Below are positions 37,588 to 46,679 of a DNA stretch of 64,000 nt, piece after piece. Origin of the DNA: Pontibacter aquaedesilientis (lineage in GTDB: Bacteria; Bacteroidota; Bacteroidia; Cytophagales; Hymenobacteraceae); NCBI RefSeq assembly GCF_014773225.1, contig NZ_JACXAJ010000004.1, positions 186,001 through 250,000 on the forward strand, in the 5' to 3' direction. Under the pieces are notes generated by a model, which did not search any database, had not been told where the DNA came from, and was given only the letters and a program-made list of their open reading frames with translations. How positions within the stretch are numbered: position 1 is the stretch's first letter; the number at the start of each line of letters is the position of its first letter. A program made the translations under genes and the position numbers.

Positions 37588-38665
37588 AACTTCTCAATTT
37601 AATTAACACTCACATTCTCTTCAGAGTTTTTAAGATCAATTACTAAATGTTTCGACCAGAATACTTATAAAGTCAATATATGTACAAAGCTCCACCAATC
37701 TCAATGCCCACTAAGACACACGGCAGGCCAATAAATTCTCAACACTAGATTAATTTAAGAGGGTTATCTTATTTTAATCAGTAGGCAAAATTGATGGAAC
37801 GGTTAGGTCATTACATAAATTAACAGTATACTTTTATCATACATTTAGATTTAATTATAATCTTTCAAACAGCCTCTTCAAATAGCAGTCATTTTAAAAA
37901 TTTTAGCACAGCTTTAATTTTTAAAAATATCCTATAATATCTAACTTATATTTAATATACTTAAATCAAGAAGTAAAGATTTAGATTTTTACTTATTCTT
38001 AGGAAACTAGGCTAAATAGTAGGGGAATGTATGAGATTGGCAGGTCAGTGATTTAAATTAGGTAGGGAATGTATATATTCTGCGAGTGAACGCATGGATT
38101 ATTGAATTTATACTAGTAAGCAATTCAACCTTTGACAAGATCTTGCAGCGGTTCTAACTTAAATTTTCATATCCCAATTGCCTTAATTTTTAAGGATTAA
38201 AGCAATTTCATATAATACCATGTTTATGGTTAGTTAAAAAGGTGCATGGCGTCATATATTAAAAAACCGATATACCTATATAAAGTGTATAGCTATGCAA
38301 TGAACGCATCACCCAAGAACTAGTCTACTATTTAATTCATTTAAATAATAAAATAATACAGAACGCATAACTCCAGATAAGTTACCAAGGTCTGTACATC
38401 CAGTGTTATATAGATCTTGATTTTCTTATCGCCCGAACCCGCAATTTCAGTACTTGAATAATGCTTCAGTTCAGTATTTAGGAGGCTTTTGCATCAACCC
38501 ATAGGCGCTTTTTATAATTAAATATTGATTACATTATATCTATAAAATATGAATTAATTTTTTATGAAAATTTTATCAATTAATATAATTTATTTACAAT
38601 ATAATTCGTATAAACATGGGTTAGGATTTATTTAAAAATAAATTGCACCCAAGCTCCTCTGATTG
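37588..38665. other. Long AT-rich intergenic region between divergent genes
   Basis: This 1.08-kb spacer separates the initiating transferase (minus) from the first FemAB-like gene (plus). It is strongly AT-rich, has no reading frame I can support and only one TATACCT motif (38271). It must contain two divergent promoters. Its length is far above the usual spacing here and suggests upstream regulatory sites, a small RNA or remnants of lost genes; I see no repeat or homology that decides between these. Confidence 0.5.
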
Positions 38666-40339
38666 ATGAATCAAGACATGACACTGGACTCTCCATTCGC
38701 TCAAATTTGCGAGGAGGAATCAATAGGAACACTGAAATTATTAACCGGAAGTGATGTGCTAACTTGTTTATGTAGTCAAGACTTCCTGGAAAAATGGGAC
38801 CACCTCTATCAATCGTGCCCATGGAGTACAGTGTTTCAAAGCCCGGCATTTGTTTCAACCTGGTATAACCTATATCAAGACGCCTATTTACCGGTTATGA
38901 TCATGTCTGAATCCAACAGCAACCTTACCGGGTTAATATCTCTGGCTTTGCCCAAATCAAAAAGAAAGGGAAAAAAACATTTTATCGTAGGAGCGGGTCA
39001 CCACGAAGCAGATTACCAAACCTGGTTGGCAGACGAATCCGACGGCGATCAATTTATTTTAGGCGCCCTCACTGAACTTCGCAAAAGATTTCCGAACAAT
39101 GAGCTCATGCTCAGGCACCTTCCTCCTAACACACCTTTAGACTGGATCAACGATAACCCTTCCTGGAAATCCAAATGTGTCTTACAATCTTTTAAACGTC
39201 CTTTGGTGGTATTTAAGGATTTTAGCATATCCAGGAGAGATCGCAAAAGAATAAGCCGGTTAAAGGACAAAAGCAACTTTGAGCAAATCTTAAATGATAC
39301 TGATTTCGCGTCCTTATTAGATGAGATTGCCGCAAACTATGACTTCCGACAGGGAGCCATGTTCAATAAATATCCATTCAGAAATGACGCACAAAATGCT
39401 GCGTTTCTCTTGGCCTTATACAGACAAAAATTACTGCATTTAACAGTACTAAGAAATGCTCAGGGCATAGTTGCGTCTGTAGCTGCGCTCATAGGCAAAA
39501 ACAGAGCGCATCTAGGTGGTATCAATTTCCATTCTCCACATTATGCCAGCTACTCACCCGGATTTGTGCATTTTCTATTGCTTAGCCAGCAATTAGCCGG
39601 GCAAGGTTACGAGTACTTTGACTTAACGCCCGGTGGAGACAGTTACAAGGATAGATTAGCTACAGAACATGATGTGGTGCATGTGCTTGTTACCACCAAA
39701 AGTAAACTGTACTATTATAAGAGATGGATACGCAAGTCCATATATGACTATTTAATGCGGTCAGGTATCAGGCCTATGACCCTTGAATTGTTGCTGAAGA
39801 AGAAGCTCTACTTAATAAAGGAAAAGGGATTGGGCTCTCTGCTAGCCGATAGAGTGAGGAATTACTTACCAAAAAGGCAGCAAAAGCTTTACACTTTCAA
39901 CGTCAGGCACATCACTGCAAAGCCTGCTTGTTTCATTAAGCAAAACTCCCTCCATGACTTATTGAACTACGAGTTTAATGGAAAAGGTCCTACAAAATGG
40001 GAATTCCTAGAAGCTGCCATGCATAGGTTAGAGTTGGGTGAACAGGTATACACCGCCTCGCAGGAAGGCGTGCTACAGGCATGCATTTGGTTGCGTAAAA
40101 ATCCCGCAGCAACTCATACCGACAATATGAAGATACCTACTGGAGCCTTGCTACTTTATGGAATATACTATCACCCTCACCACCTGCATAGCTTAGCTGA
40201 TTTTCTGTCCAATGTAACACTGGAAGTAGCGACGGGCACGGATGAGAAACTTCTATATGCCTTGCTCGATGTAAATGACAAGACGCTTGAGGCTGTACTA
40301 AAAGATGCTGGATTCGATGCAATAGAGACTCAATGCTAA
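38666..40339 (+). CDS. FemAB/GNAT-like acyltransferase paralogue 1 (no G+C-rich blocks)
   Basis: This protein of about 557 residues belongs to the Acetyltransf_6 (FemAB-like, CelD-like) group. The N-terminus has WDHLYQSCPWSTVFQS; the core has HLGGINFHSPHYASYSPGF and the family hallmark FDLTPGGDSYKDRLATE (about residues 318-334). A C-terminal region has NYEFNGKGPTKWEFLEAAM. Members transfer acyl or aminoacyl groups in surface-polysaccharide or cell-wall synthesis; the substrate here is unknown. ATG at 38666 is chosen over the TTG just before it. Its base composition is even, so it may show the ancestral state of the four paralogues. Confidence 0.8.
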   Translation: MNQDMTLDSPFAQICEEESIGTLKLLTGSDVLTCLCSQDFLEKWDHLYQSCPWSTVFQSPAFVSTWYNLYQDAYLPVMIMSESNSNLTGLISLALPKSKRKGKKHFIVGAGHHEADYQTWLADESDGDQFILGALTELRKRFPNNELMLRHLPPNTPLDWINDNPSWKSKCVLQSFKRPLVVFKDFSISRRDRKRISRLKDKSNFEQILNDTDFASLLDEIAANYDFRQGAMFNKYPFRNDAQNAAFLLALYRQKLLHLTVLRNAQGIVASVAALIGKNRAHLGGINFHSPHYASYSPGFVHFLLLSQQLAGQGYEYFDLTPGGDSYKDRLATEHDVVHVLVTTKSKLYYYKRWIRKSIYDYLMRSGIRPMTLELLLKKKLYLIKEKGLGSLLADRVRNYLPKRQQKLYTFNVRHITAKPACFIKQNSLHDLLNYEFNGKGPTKWEFLEAAMHRLELGEQVYTASQEGVLQACIWLRKNPAATHTDNMKIPTGALLLYGIYYHPHHLHSLADFLSNVTLEVATGTDEKLLYALLDVNDKTLEAVLKDAGFDAIETQC

Positions 40340-40440
40340 TCTCGGGGCATTGATTCAGAATTGAGATTGCTTGCAAATTCAATTTCCAGATAAGATTGAA
40401 AGGCCCGATGAAACTGGTTCAATAAAAATTATTTAAATCT

Positions 40441-42180
40441 ATGATTGATTCCCAACTATCAGACCTAAACTTGAGCATTTTGGAGGATGACATCCTTATA
40501 CCTACTGAAAATATTAATAAAGCAGTTGAATTACTCATTGGCGAGCCAGTTTTCGCCATGCTTGAAGACCGGGATTTCCAAAACGGTTGGGACACCCTGT
40601 ACGAGGCCTGCCCCTGGGGAACGGTTTTCCAGAGCCGGGGCTTTGTGGGCGCCTGGTACCGTACCTACCGGGAGCGCTACCTGCCGGTGCTGGCCCTGAC
40701 GCGGGGGCCGGGCGGGCGGCTGACGGGCCTGCTGGCCCTGGCCCAGGCCGGGGCCCAGCCGGCGGCTGGGGCGCCGCTGCTGGGGGCCGGCCACTTCGAG
40801 GCCGAGTACCAGTGCTGGCTGGCGGCCGGGCAGGCCCAGGGGGAGGCCTTTATCACGGCCGCCCTCGAGCAGCTGGGCAGGCACTTCGCGCGCAGCCCCG
40901 TGCTTTTCCGCTTCCTGCCCCCGGGCGCCCCCCTGGACTGGGCCCGGACCGACCCGGGCTGGCGGTCCCGGTGCGTGCTACAGGCCGCCCGAAGGCCCCT
41001 CATGGACACGAAAGATCCAAATCTCAGTAGTTTATTGAAGTTGAGTGGACAGAATAAAACGAAGCTCAACCGTTTGCGCCGGCTGGGCGAGGTGCGGCTG
41101 GAGCGCGTGACCGATGCCGGGGCCTTCTCGGCCGTGCTCGGGGAGCTGGCCGTGCAGTACGACTTCCGGCAGGGGGCCCTCTACAACAAAAACCGCTTCC
41201 GGGAGAACCCGCGCAAGGCGATCTTCCTGCAAGAGTTGTTCAACCAGGGCCTGCTGCATGTGACAGTACAAAAGCTAAATGAAGAAATCATTGCAGCCAT
41301 GGTGGCTGTTTCTGGGAAAGGTTGGGTTCATTTGCAAGGGTTGAACATTCACTCTCCCTTTTATGCCAAACACTCTCCAGGCATGCTTCATTTTTTTATG
41401 CTTGGAGATTTACTGGCAAAAGAGGATGTACAAATGTTTGATCTTACACCTGGTGGAGACTTCTACAAGGAAAGGTTTGCCACAACGAACGATTGGGTTT
41501 TTAATTTGGCAATAACATCCGATCCATTTTACCAATTTAAGAAAAGGATCAGAAAAAAGCTGCATGATTACCTCATCAGTTCAGGGTCAAAACCCATGGC
41601 TTTTGAAATAGTTATCCATCGGAAATTAGACACTTTTAAAAACATAACCCGATACATTCTTAAAGAAAAAGGCCTTTTCAATACGTTGCTCAGCCAAGCA
41701 AGCCATGTATTCGGTACGAAACCCTCAAAAGTTTATTTAATGTCTTCCCTTCTTGAGCAGCATTATAAAGCTCTGCCAATTAAAGAAGACAGTCTCGGCG
41801 ATCTATTGGAATATGAACCCAAAGGATTCAGTATGAGCCGATGGACTTTTCTAGAGCAGGCCATGCATCGGTTTGAACGGGGAGAACAAATATATACCTA
41901 CAATTGCAATGGACGCCTCATGGCATACGCATGGCTGAGCATATCGGATGGCCAAAAAGCTAAACACAGCCCACCCCTGCCACTTAATGCTCCAGTGCTC
42001 CATAATCTGTACTGCCACCCGGATTACTTAGCTAACTTCTCTACGTTTCTAGCTGCTGTCATCAACCGGGTTTCGTTAAGCAGCACAACGAGCCAGGTCT
42101 ATGTCATAGCTGATGAACGCTTGGCTGCTATTATTCAGCGGGCTTCTAATACTCAGGTTGTGTTCAGGCTTGTTACTTAG
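40441..42180 (+). CDS. FemAB/GNAT-like acyltransferase paralogue 2 (mosaic, two G+C-rich blocks)
   Basis: The 579-residue paralogue has the same layout as its upstream neighbour: WDTLYEACPWGTVFQS at the N-terminus, YDFRQGALYNKNRF and WVHLQGLN in the middle, FDLTPGGDFYKERF in the core, and a C-terminal domain with SRWTFLEQAMHRFERGEQ. Two blocks of its N-terminal half (40585-41006 and 41068-41235) are extremely G+C rich and nearly identical to blocks in paralogue 4 on the opposite strand; between them is a 61-bp AT-rich stretch of unrelated sequence. The rest is AT-leaning. Reading frame stays intact through every join, so both parts are translated. Confidence 0.82.
   Translation: MIDSQLSDLNLSILEDDILIPTENINKAVELLIGEPVFAMLEDRDFQNGWDTLYEACPWGTVFQSRGFVGAWYRTYRERYLPVLALTRGPGGRLTGLLALAQAGAQPAAGAPLLGAGHFEAEYQCWLAAGQAQGEAFITAALEQLGRHFARSPVLFRFLPPGAPLDWARTDPGWRSRCVLQAARRPLMDTKDPNLSSLLKLSGQNKTKLNRLRRLGEVRLERVTDAGAFSAVLGELAVQYDFRQGALYNKNRFRENPRKAIFLQELFNQGLLHVTVQKLNEEIIAAMVAVSGKGWVHLQGLNIHSPFYAKHSPGMLHFFMLGDLLAKEDVQMFDLTPGGDFYKERFATTNDWVFNLAITSDPFYQFKKRIRKKLHDYLISSGSKPMAFEIVIHRKLDTFKNITRYILKEKGLFNTLLSQASHVFGTKPSKVYLMSSLLEQHYKALPIKEDSLGDLLEYEPKGFSMSRWTFLEQAMHRFERGEQIYTYNCNGRLMAYAWLSISDGQKAKHSPPLPLNAPVLHNLYCHPDYLANFSTFLAAVINRVSLSSTTSQVYVIADERLAAIIQRASNTQVVFRLVT
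40585..41006 (+). repeat. G+C-rich conversion block 1, copy in paralogue 2
   Basis: This 422-bp in-frame block matches the reverse complement of 46046-46467 with about ten mismatches in my hand alignment and no gaps. Three 60-base rows (40681, 40741 and 40921) have 50, 51 and 49 G+C. Confidence 0.9.
41068..41235 (+). repeat. G+C-rich conversion block 2, copy in paralogue 2
   Basis: This 168-bp block matches the reverse complement of 45820-45987 with two or three mismatches. It encodes NRLRRLGEVRLERV and ends at FLQE, after which the two genes diverge at once. Confidence 0.9.
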
Positions 42181-42370
42181 TGTCTCCCTTGGTCGGGTCT
42201 ACAGAATGATTAAGGTATATCCGCGAAGAATAAATTTCAGATCAGGATTTTCTGTTTTTGGAAATATAGAATAGTGGTGACTAATCGCTCTTTGCCTAAG
42301 CAGATTATAGCAGTTCGTGAGGTTACTGACACCGCAAGTCATAGCAGCACATAAATATAGGTTATCGATT

Positions 42371-44026
42371 ATGATGGAAGTAGATCAAGCAATTAGAGTT
42401 CAGAAAGGCAAAATGACCCAATTATTAAGTGGAGAACAAGTTGTGGATCTGTTGTGCAACACAAACTTCATGGCCAAATGGGACTTGCTGTATGAACAGT
42501 GCCCTTGGGCTACCGTTTTCCAGAAAAGGGAATTTGTATCGAGTTGGTATCAACACTATACGAGCAGGTATTTGCCCATCCTCATTCACGAGACAACTGC
42601 GGGGAAATTAACCGGCCTGCTTACTTTAGCAAAATGTGAAAAGGAAGGTATAACGGGAGCAGGTGCGAATCAGGCTGAATATCAAGTCTGGCTTGCCGAA
42701 CCTTCTAACAGCAATGAATTCATACAAAGCGCACTCTCTCAGCTTCGAAGTCAATTTCCGTCGGATGTTATCCACTTGAAATACCTTCCTTCCAATACAC
42801 CTGTCAACTGGGTTAATGCAGATTCACGTTGGGGAACACATTGCACCTTGCAACTGCATAAGCAACCGTTAATGGTAATAGAGGATGCTAGCATTGCATC
42901 AGAACTGAAGAAAAAAAACAGAAGGGAGAAAATCAACCGCTTAAAAAGATTGGGGGAACTGAAATTCGAGCGTATTACTGAACTTAATGATTTTGTTAGC
43001 CTCATCGACATGCTGGCTACCCAATTTGACTTTCGAAAAGGGGCAACGGTTAATTTGACGCCATTCAAAAGTGACCCATTTAAAAGAGATTTCCTTGTCT
43101 CGCTATTCGAGCAAAATTTACTGCACGTAACCTTACTAAAACTGAATAATGAAGCCATTGCGTCAAATGTAGGGGCTTACGGAAGAGGTTGGGTTCATCT
43201 CCAAGGGCTTAACACACACTCACCATATTACGCCAAACATTCTCCCGGCATTTTGCATTTCCTGATGCTGGGCAGGTTGCTTGCCGAAGAAAATTTTGAT
43301 GTGTTTGACTTAACCCCAGGCGGAGATTCTTACAAAAACAGCCTTGCCAATAGCTATGTGCACGCCTATGAGCTTACAATAAGTAACCATCTGAGGAGAT
43401 ATACCCAAAACAGTAAGATTAGGCTAGCAAATTATATCAAACAAAGCTTTGCGAAGAGGGGAATAAAACCAACTGCAATCAAAGATTTCAAAAGAAGCAC
43501 TTGGATCCTCTTCAGAAAACTTCGGCTTGTCAAATCCCTGGATATCAGATCATCCTTTGAGCATATTATGCAGCTACTTCAGCTACACAGCGAAAGGGTG
43601 TATAGATTCACCAATGACTCGATCTCTCCCCCTGATATTCAGACAGGTTATGTAAACATCCAAAAGTTAGAAGACCTGTTAAACTACGAGGACAGTGGCT
43701 CACTGCGGACGCGGTGGGAGTTTCTGTCGGAGGCGATGCGGCGCTTCGAGTCGGGGGAGCGGTGCTATACCTGGGGGGCCGGGGGGCGGCTGCTGGCCTG
43801 CACCTGGCAGGGGGCGGCGCGAGCGGGCGGCCCGGTGCCGGAGGGGGCGCCCGTGCTGCGGGGACTCTACTGCCACCGCACCGGCCGTTCGGGGCTGGCA
43901 AACTTCCTGGCCGTCGTGGCCCGGAAGGCGACCCAAGCCGGGGAAAGTGAGCAGGTATATGCACTGGCCAGAAACAAGACTATAGGCTCCGCACTAAAAT
44001 CGGCAGGCTTTTCACACATGATGTAA
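42371..44026 (+). CDS. FemAB/GNAT-like acyltransferase paralogue 3 (mosaic, one G+C-rich block)
   Basis: This paralogue of about 551 residues has WDLLYEQCPWATVFQK, FDFRKGATVN, WVHLQGLNTHSPYYAKHSPG and FDLTPGGDSYKNSL. Its N-terminal three quarters are AT-leaning and lack the blocks of paralogue 2, although the same protein segments are present in diverged form. The C-terminal domain instead holds G+C-rich block 3 (43664-43928), shared with paralogue 4. I choose ATG at 42371 because it gives an N-terminus comparable in length to those of paralogues 1 and 4; a GTG at 42317 would add 18 residues. Confidence 0.8.
   Translation: MMEVDQAIRVQKGKMTQLLSGEQVVDLLCNTNFMAKWDLLYEQCPWATVFQKREFVSSWYQHYTSRYLPILIHETTAGKLTGLLTLAKCEKEGITGAGANQAEYQVWLAEPSNSNEFIQSALSQLRSQFPSDVIHLKYLPSNTPVNWVNADSRWGTHCTLQLHKQPLMVIEDASIASELKKKNRREKINRLKRLGELKFERITELNDFVSLIDMLATQFDFRKGATVNLTPFKSDPFKRDFLVSLFEQNLLHVTLLKLNNEAIASNVGAYGRGWVHLQGLNTHSPYYAKHSPGILHFLMLGRLLAEENFDVFDLTPGGDSYKNSLANSYVHAYELTISNHLRRYTQNSKIRLANYIKQSFAKRGIKPTAIKDFKRSTWILFRKLRLVKSLDIRSSFEHIMQLLQLHSERVYRFTNDSISPPDIQTGYVNIQKLEDLLNYEDSGSLRTRWEFLSEAMRRFESGERCYTWGAGGRLLACTWQGAARAGGPVPEGAPVLRGLYCHRTGRSGLANFLAVVARKATQAGESEQVYALARNKTIGSALKSAGFSHMM
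43664..43928 (+). repeat. G+C-rich conversion block 3, copy in paralogue 3
   Basis: This 265-bp block matches the reverse complement of 45006-45270 with four mismatches by hand. It codes from KLEDLLNYED to VARK. Nearly all third positions are G or C, yet the TATACCT motif at 43767 is kept. Confidence 0.9.
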
Positions 44027-44152
44027 TCACGCAATCTATGCTTTCGCTTATCTGATCCCTAAAGTTCGTAGCATACACTGAAAAGAAGGCATACCATGAA
44101 AACCATTGCTTAAATCCCATCAGTAATTGTTCAAAAATATTATAGGAAAGAT

Positions 44153-44836
44153 ATGAATGCTCGTACGGCTACTTCTAATGGAAAAAGGTTTAGAATTCCC
44201 TTCACCTACAAGTTCTTAAACCCTTACTTCTACATATATGCCCTCGAAAGGCGGCTCAACCATTATCATGATAAAAGGTTAGGGGTCGATTTCACGAAAG
44301 TCGATTATAAACCCAATGTCTTAGGCTTGAACCCGGCGGAATGTTATAGCAGTGAACCTAGTGGCAATGTTTTCCTGGGTAGAATTCTGAAAGATCTGAA
44401 AATTGGGAAAAACGATTCTATCATCGATATCGGGTGTGGTAAAGGGAGTGCCCTAAGGTATATGATGAAATTTCCATTCGCCAGAATAGCAGGGCTGGAG
44501 ATTTCTGCCCTACTGAGCTCCATTGCCCAGCAGAACTTTGAAAAACTCAAGGCAAAGCATATCACCATTTATGTTGGAGACGCAACTACGTTTGATAATT
44601 TAGACGACTTTAATTACATCTACTTCTATAATCCTTTTCCTGGACAGATTATGGAAAAATTTATCAGGAATTTAAAAGCCTCAATAGAGATAAATCCCAG
44701 GAAAGTAACCATCATTTATGATTACCCAACATGCCACCAAGAGATTATTGCATCTGGGATATTCAAAACAGTTTCCAACAAAACATACAGAAATCAACAG
44801 GGGTTTGACATTAAGCTATACACCAATGAGGTTTAA
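44153..44836 (+). CDS. SAM-dependent methyltransferase
   Basis: The 227-residue protein has a class I methyltransferase core: motif I SIIDIGCGKGSALRYM, GLEISALLSSIAQQNF as the acidic loop of strand 2, TIYVGDATTF as motif II and YIYFYNPFPG as the motif near the active site. An N-terminal extension of about 70 basic residues could bind membrane or acceptor. It lies between the inverted copies of block 3, so recombination between them would flip the gene. Methylation of the polymer or its lipid carrier is a plausible role from context only. Confidence 0.8.
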   Translation: MNARTATSNGKRFRIPFTYKFLNPYFYIYALERRLNHYHDKRLGVDFTKVDYKPNVLGLNPAECYSSEPSGNVFLGRILKDLKIGKNDSIIDIGCGKGSALRYMMKFPFARIAGLEISALLSSIAQQNFEKLKAKHITIYVGDATTFDNLDDFNYIYFYNPFPGQIMEKFIRNLKASIEINPRKVTIIYDYPTCHQEIIASGIFKTVSNKTYRNQQGFDIKLYTNEV

Positions 44837-44913
44837 CCCTTCCAGATATCCATGTAATTGTGTAATTATATGCTCGTTAGCCAAACAGAAGGTTTAATGA
44901 TTAAACTGGTTAC

Positions 44914-46581
44914 CTACAACACAGTCCCTAGTTGCTTTAAAACCTTGCCAATAGCCTTATCGCTACAAATGACAGCTGGTTGCTTGCCTTTCGAGGCCTG
45001 GATCACCTTCCGGGCCACAGCGGCCAGGAAGTTTGCCAGCCCCGAACGGCCGGTGCGGTGGCAGTAGAGTCCCCGCAGCACGGGCGCCCCCTCCGGCACC
45101 GGGCCGCCCGCTCGCGCAGCCCCCTGCCAGGCGCAGGCCAGCAGCCGCCCCCCGGCCCCCCAGGTATAGCACCGCTCCCCCGACTCGAAGCGCCGCATCG
45201 CCTCCGACAGAAACTCCCACCGCGTCCGCAGTGAGCCACTGTCCTCGTAGTTTAACAGGTCTTCTAACTTATTATAACTGATGTTTAGTGAAACATTGGT
45301 GTCAATCTGAGCAAGGCCAGCTACTGGAATGTTATAAAATTTTGTTTTAGGCTCGGGAATCTTTGAAAACAACAAACTCAATCCGGACGACAGTAGTGCT
45401 CCTGTTTTTTTCTTCAGAAGGTATATCTTCTTCCTGATAGCTAATTCCACTGACATCGGCCTTAAGCCTGCTCTTATCAGCCGATTATGTATTTTATTCT
45501 TGATTTGCTTTTTAAAGAAGAAACTTAATTTATTACTAACTACAAGCTCATATACATAGTCATGTGTTGTGGCCATCCGTTCTTTATAGGAATCCCCGCC
45601 CGGGGTCAGGTCAAAACAAGCAACATCTTCTTTTGAAAGGAGTTGTCCCAGCATTATAAAATGCACGAACCCGGGCGAGTAATAATTTGCATACATAGGA
45701 GAATGTATGTTAATCCCCCCCAAATGCACCCAATCCTTACTAATGATGGCTGCTATGGCTGCAATGATCTCACCATTCACTTTCAGGACAGTTGCATGCA
45801 CTATCCCCTGTTCAAAAAGCTCTTGCAGGAAGATGGCCTTGCGCGGGTTCTCCCGGAAGCGGTTCTTGTTGTAGAGGGCCCCCTGCCGGAAGTCGTACTG
45901 CACGGCCAGTTCCCCGAGCACGGCCGAGAAGGCCCCGGCATCGGTCACGCGCTCCAGCCGCACCTCGCCCAGCCGGCGCAAACGGTTAAGTTTATTCATG
46001 AATTCCGATTTTCTGAATAGTTTAGGCAGTCCGGGGTCGTCCATCTCCATGAGGGGCCTTCGGGCGGCCTGTAGCACGCACCGGGACCGCCAGCCCGGGT
46101 CGGTCCGGGCCCAGTCCAGGGGGGCGCCCGGGGGAAGGAAGCGGAAGAGCACGGGGCTGCGCGCGAAGCGCCTGCCCAGCTGCTCGAGGGCGGCCGTGAT
46201 GAAGACCTCCCCCTGGGCCTGCCCGTCCGCCAGCCAGCACTGGTACTCGGCCTCGAAGTGGCCGGCCCCCAGCAGCGGCGCCCCGGCCGCCGGCTGGGCC
46301 CCGGCCTGGGCCAGGGCCAGCAGGCCCGTCAGCCGCCCGCCCGGCCCCCGCGTCAGGGCCAGCACCGGCAGGTAGCGCTCCCGGTAGGTGCGGTACCAGG
46401 CGCCCACAAAGCCCCGGCTCTGGAAAACCGTCCCCCAGGGGCAGGCCTCGTACAGGGCGTCCCAACCACTTTGGAAATCCTGGTCCGATAGTAGTTCAAA
46501 AACATCCTTGCCTACGCATATTTCTAAACCTTTGACAACTATTGGCGATGTGGCTATATCGTGATCAACTATAGTTTGCAT
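44914..46581 (-). CDS. FemAB/GNAT-like acyltransferase paralogue 4 (mosaic, three G+C-rich blocks)
   Basis: This 555-residue paralogue runs opposite to the other three. It carries blocks 1 and 2 of paralogue 2 in its N-terminal half and block 3 of paralogue 3 in its C-terminal domain. The AT-leaning middle (about 45271-45819) has its own sequence with HLGGINIHSPMYANYYSPGF and FDLTPGGDSYKERMATT, closer in wording to paralogue 1. The family core is therefore intact. It looks like a composite of several paralogues and is the clearest sign of segmental exchange in the cluster. Confidence 0.82.
   Translation of the reverse strand: MQTIVDHDIATSPIVVKGLEICVGKDVFELLSDQDFQSGWDALYEACPWGTVFQSRGFVGAWYRTYRERYLPVLALTRGPGGRLTGLLALAQAGAQPAAGAPLLGAGHFEAEYQCWLADGQAQGEVFITAALEQLGRRFARSPVLFRFLPPGAPLDWARTDPGWRSRCVLQAARRPLMEMDDPGLPKLFRKSEFMNKLNRLRRLGEVRLERVTDAGAFSAVLGELAVQYDFRQGALYNKNRFRENPRKAIFLQELFEQGIVHATVLKVNGEIIAAIAAIISKDWVHLGGINIHSPMYANYYSPGFVHFIMLGQLLSKEDVACFDLTPGGDSYKERMATTHDYVYELVVSNKLSFFFKKQIKNKIHNRLIRAGLRPMSVELAIRKKIYLLKKKTGALLSSGLSLLFSKIPEPKTKFYNIPVAGLAQIDTNVSLNISYNKLEDLLNYEDSGSLRTRWEFLSEAMRRFESGERCYTWGAGGRLLACAWQGAARAGGPVPEGAPVLRGLYCHRTGRSGLANFLAAVARKVIQASKGKQPAVICSDKAIGKVLKQLGTVL
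45006..45270 (-). repeat. G+C-rich conversion block 3, inverted copy in paralogue 4
   Basis: This is the inverted partner of 43664-43928. The two copies are 1,077 bp apart and enclose the end of paralogue 3, the methyltransferase gene and the end of paralogue 4. Confidence 0.9.
45820..45987 (-). repeat. G+C-rich conversion block 2, inverted copy in paralogue 4
   Basis: This is the inverted partner of 41068-41235, of the same length. It is separated from block 1 by 58 bp here against 61 bp in paralogue 2, a one-codon difference. Confidence 0.9.
46046..46467 (-). repeat. G+C-rich conversion block 1, inverted copy in paralogue 4
   Basis: This is the inverted partner of 40585-41006. The mismatches are scattered and mostly silent, and both edges are abrupt: beyond them identity drops within a few bases. 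Confidence 0.9.
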
Positions 46582-46679
46582 AGGCTATTATATTAAATTG
46601 TCTAGGTTATACCTGTACCTTCATTAAACGCTATCAAGCATATTACCGAAGCAGCAAGGTATAGAGGCTCAATGATTCA

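Noticed and set aside
40531..41069. Long overlapping frames on both strands over G+C-rich block 1 (also 45998-46491)
   Set aside because: Stop codons are rare in DNA of over 80% G+C. The frames are Pro/Gly/Arg/Ala-rich with no motif, and the overlapping acyltransferase frame has clear homology between paralogues.
43608..43985. Several frames across block 3 on both strands (and at 44963-45281)
   Set aside because: Same cause: G+C-rich DNA with few stops. Only the frame continuing the acyltransferase is supported.
40585..46467. Blocks 1-3 as ends of a transposon or shufflon with its own recombinase
   Set aside because: The blocks are coding, in frame and homologous to the family in every copy. 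No transposase or site-specific recombinase gene and no target duplication is seen nearby.
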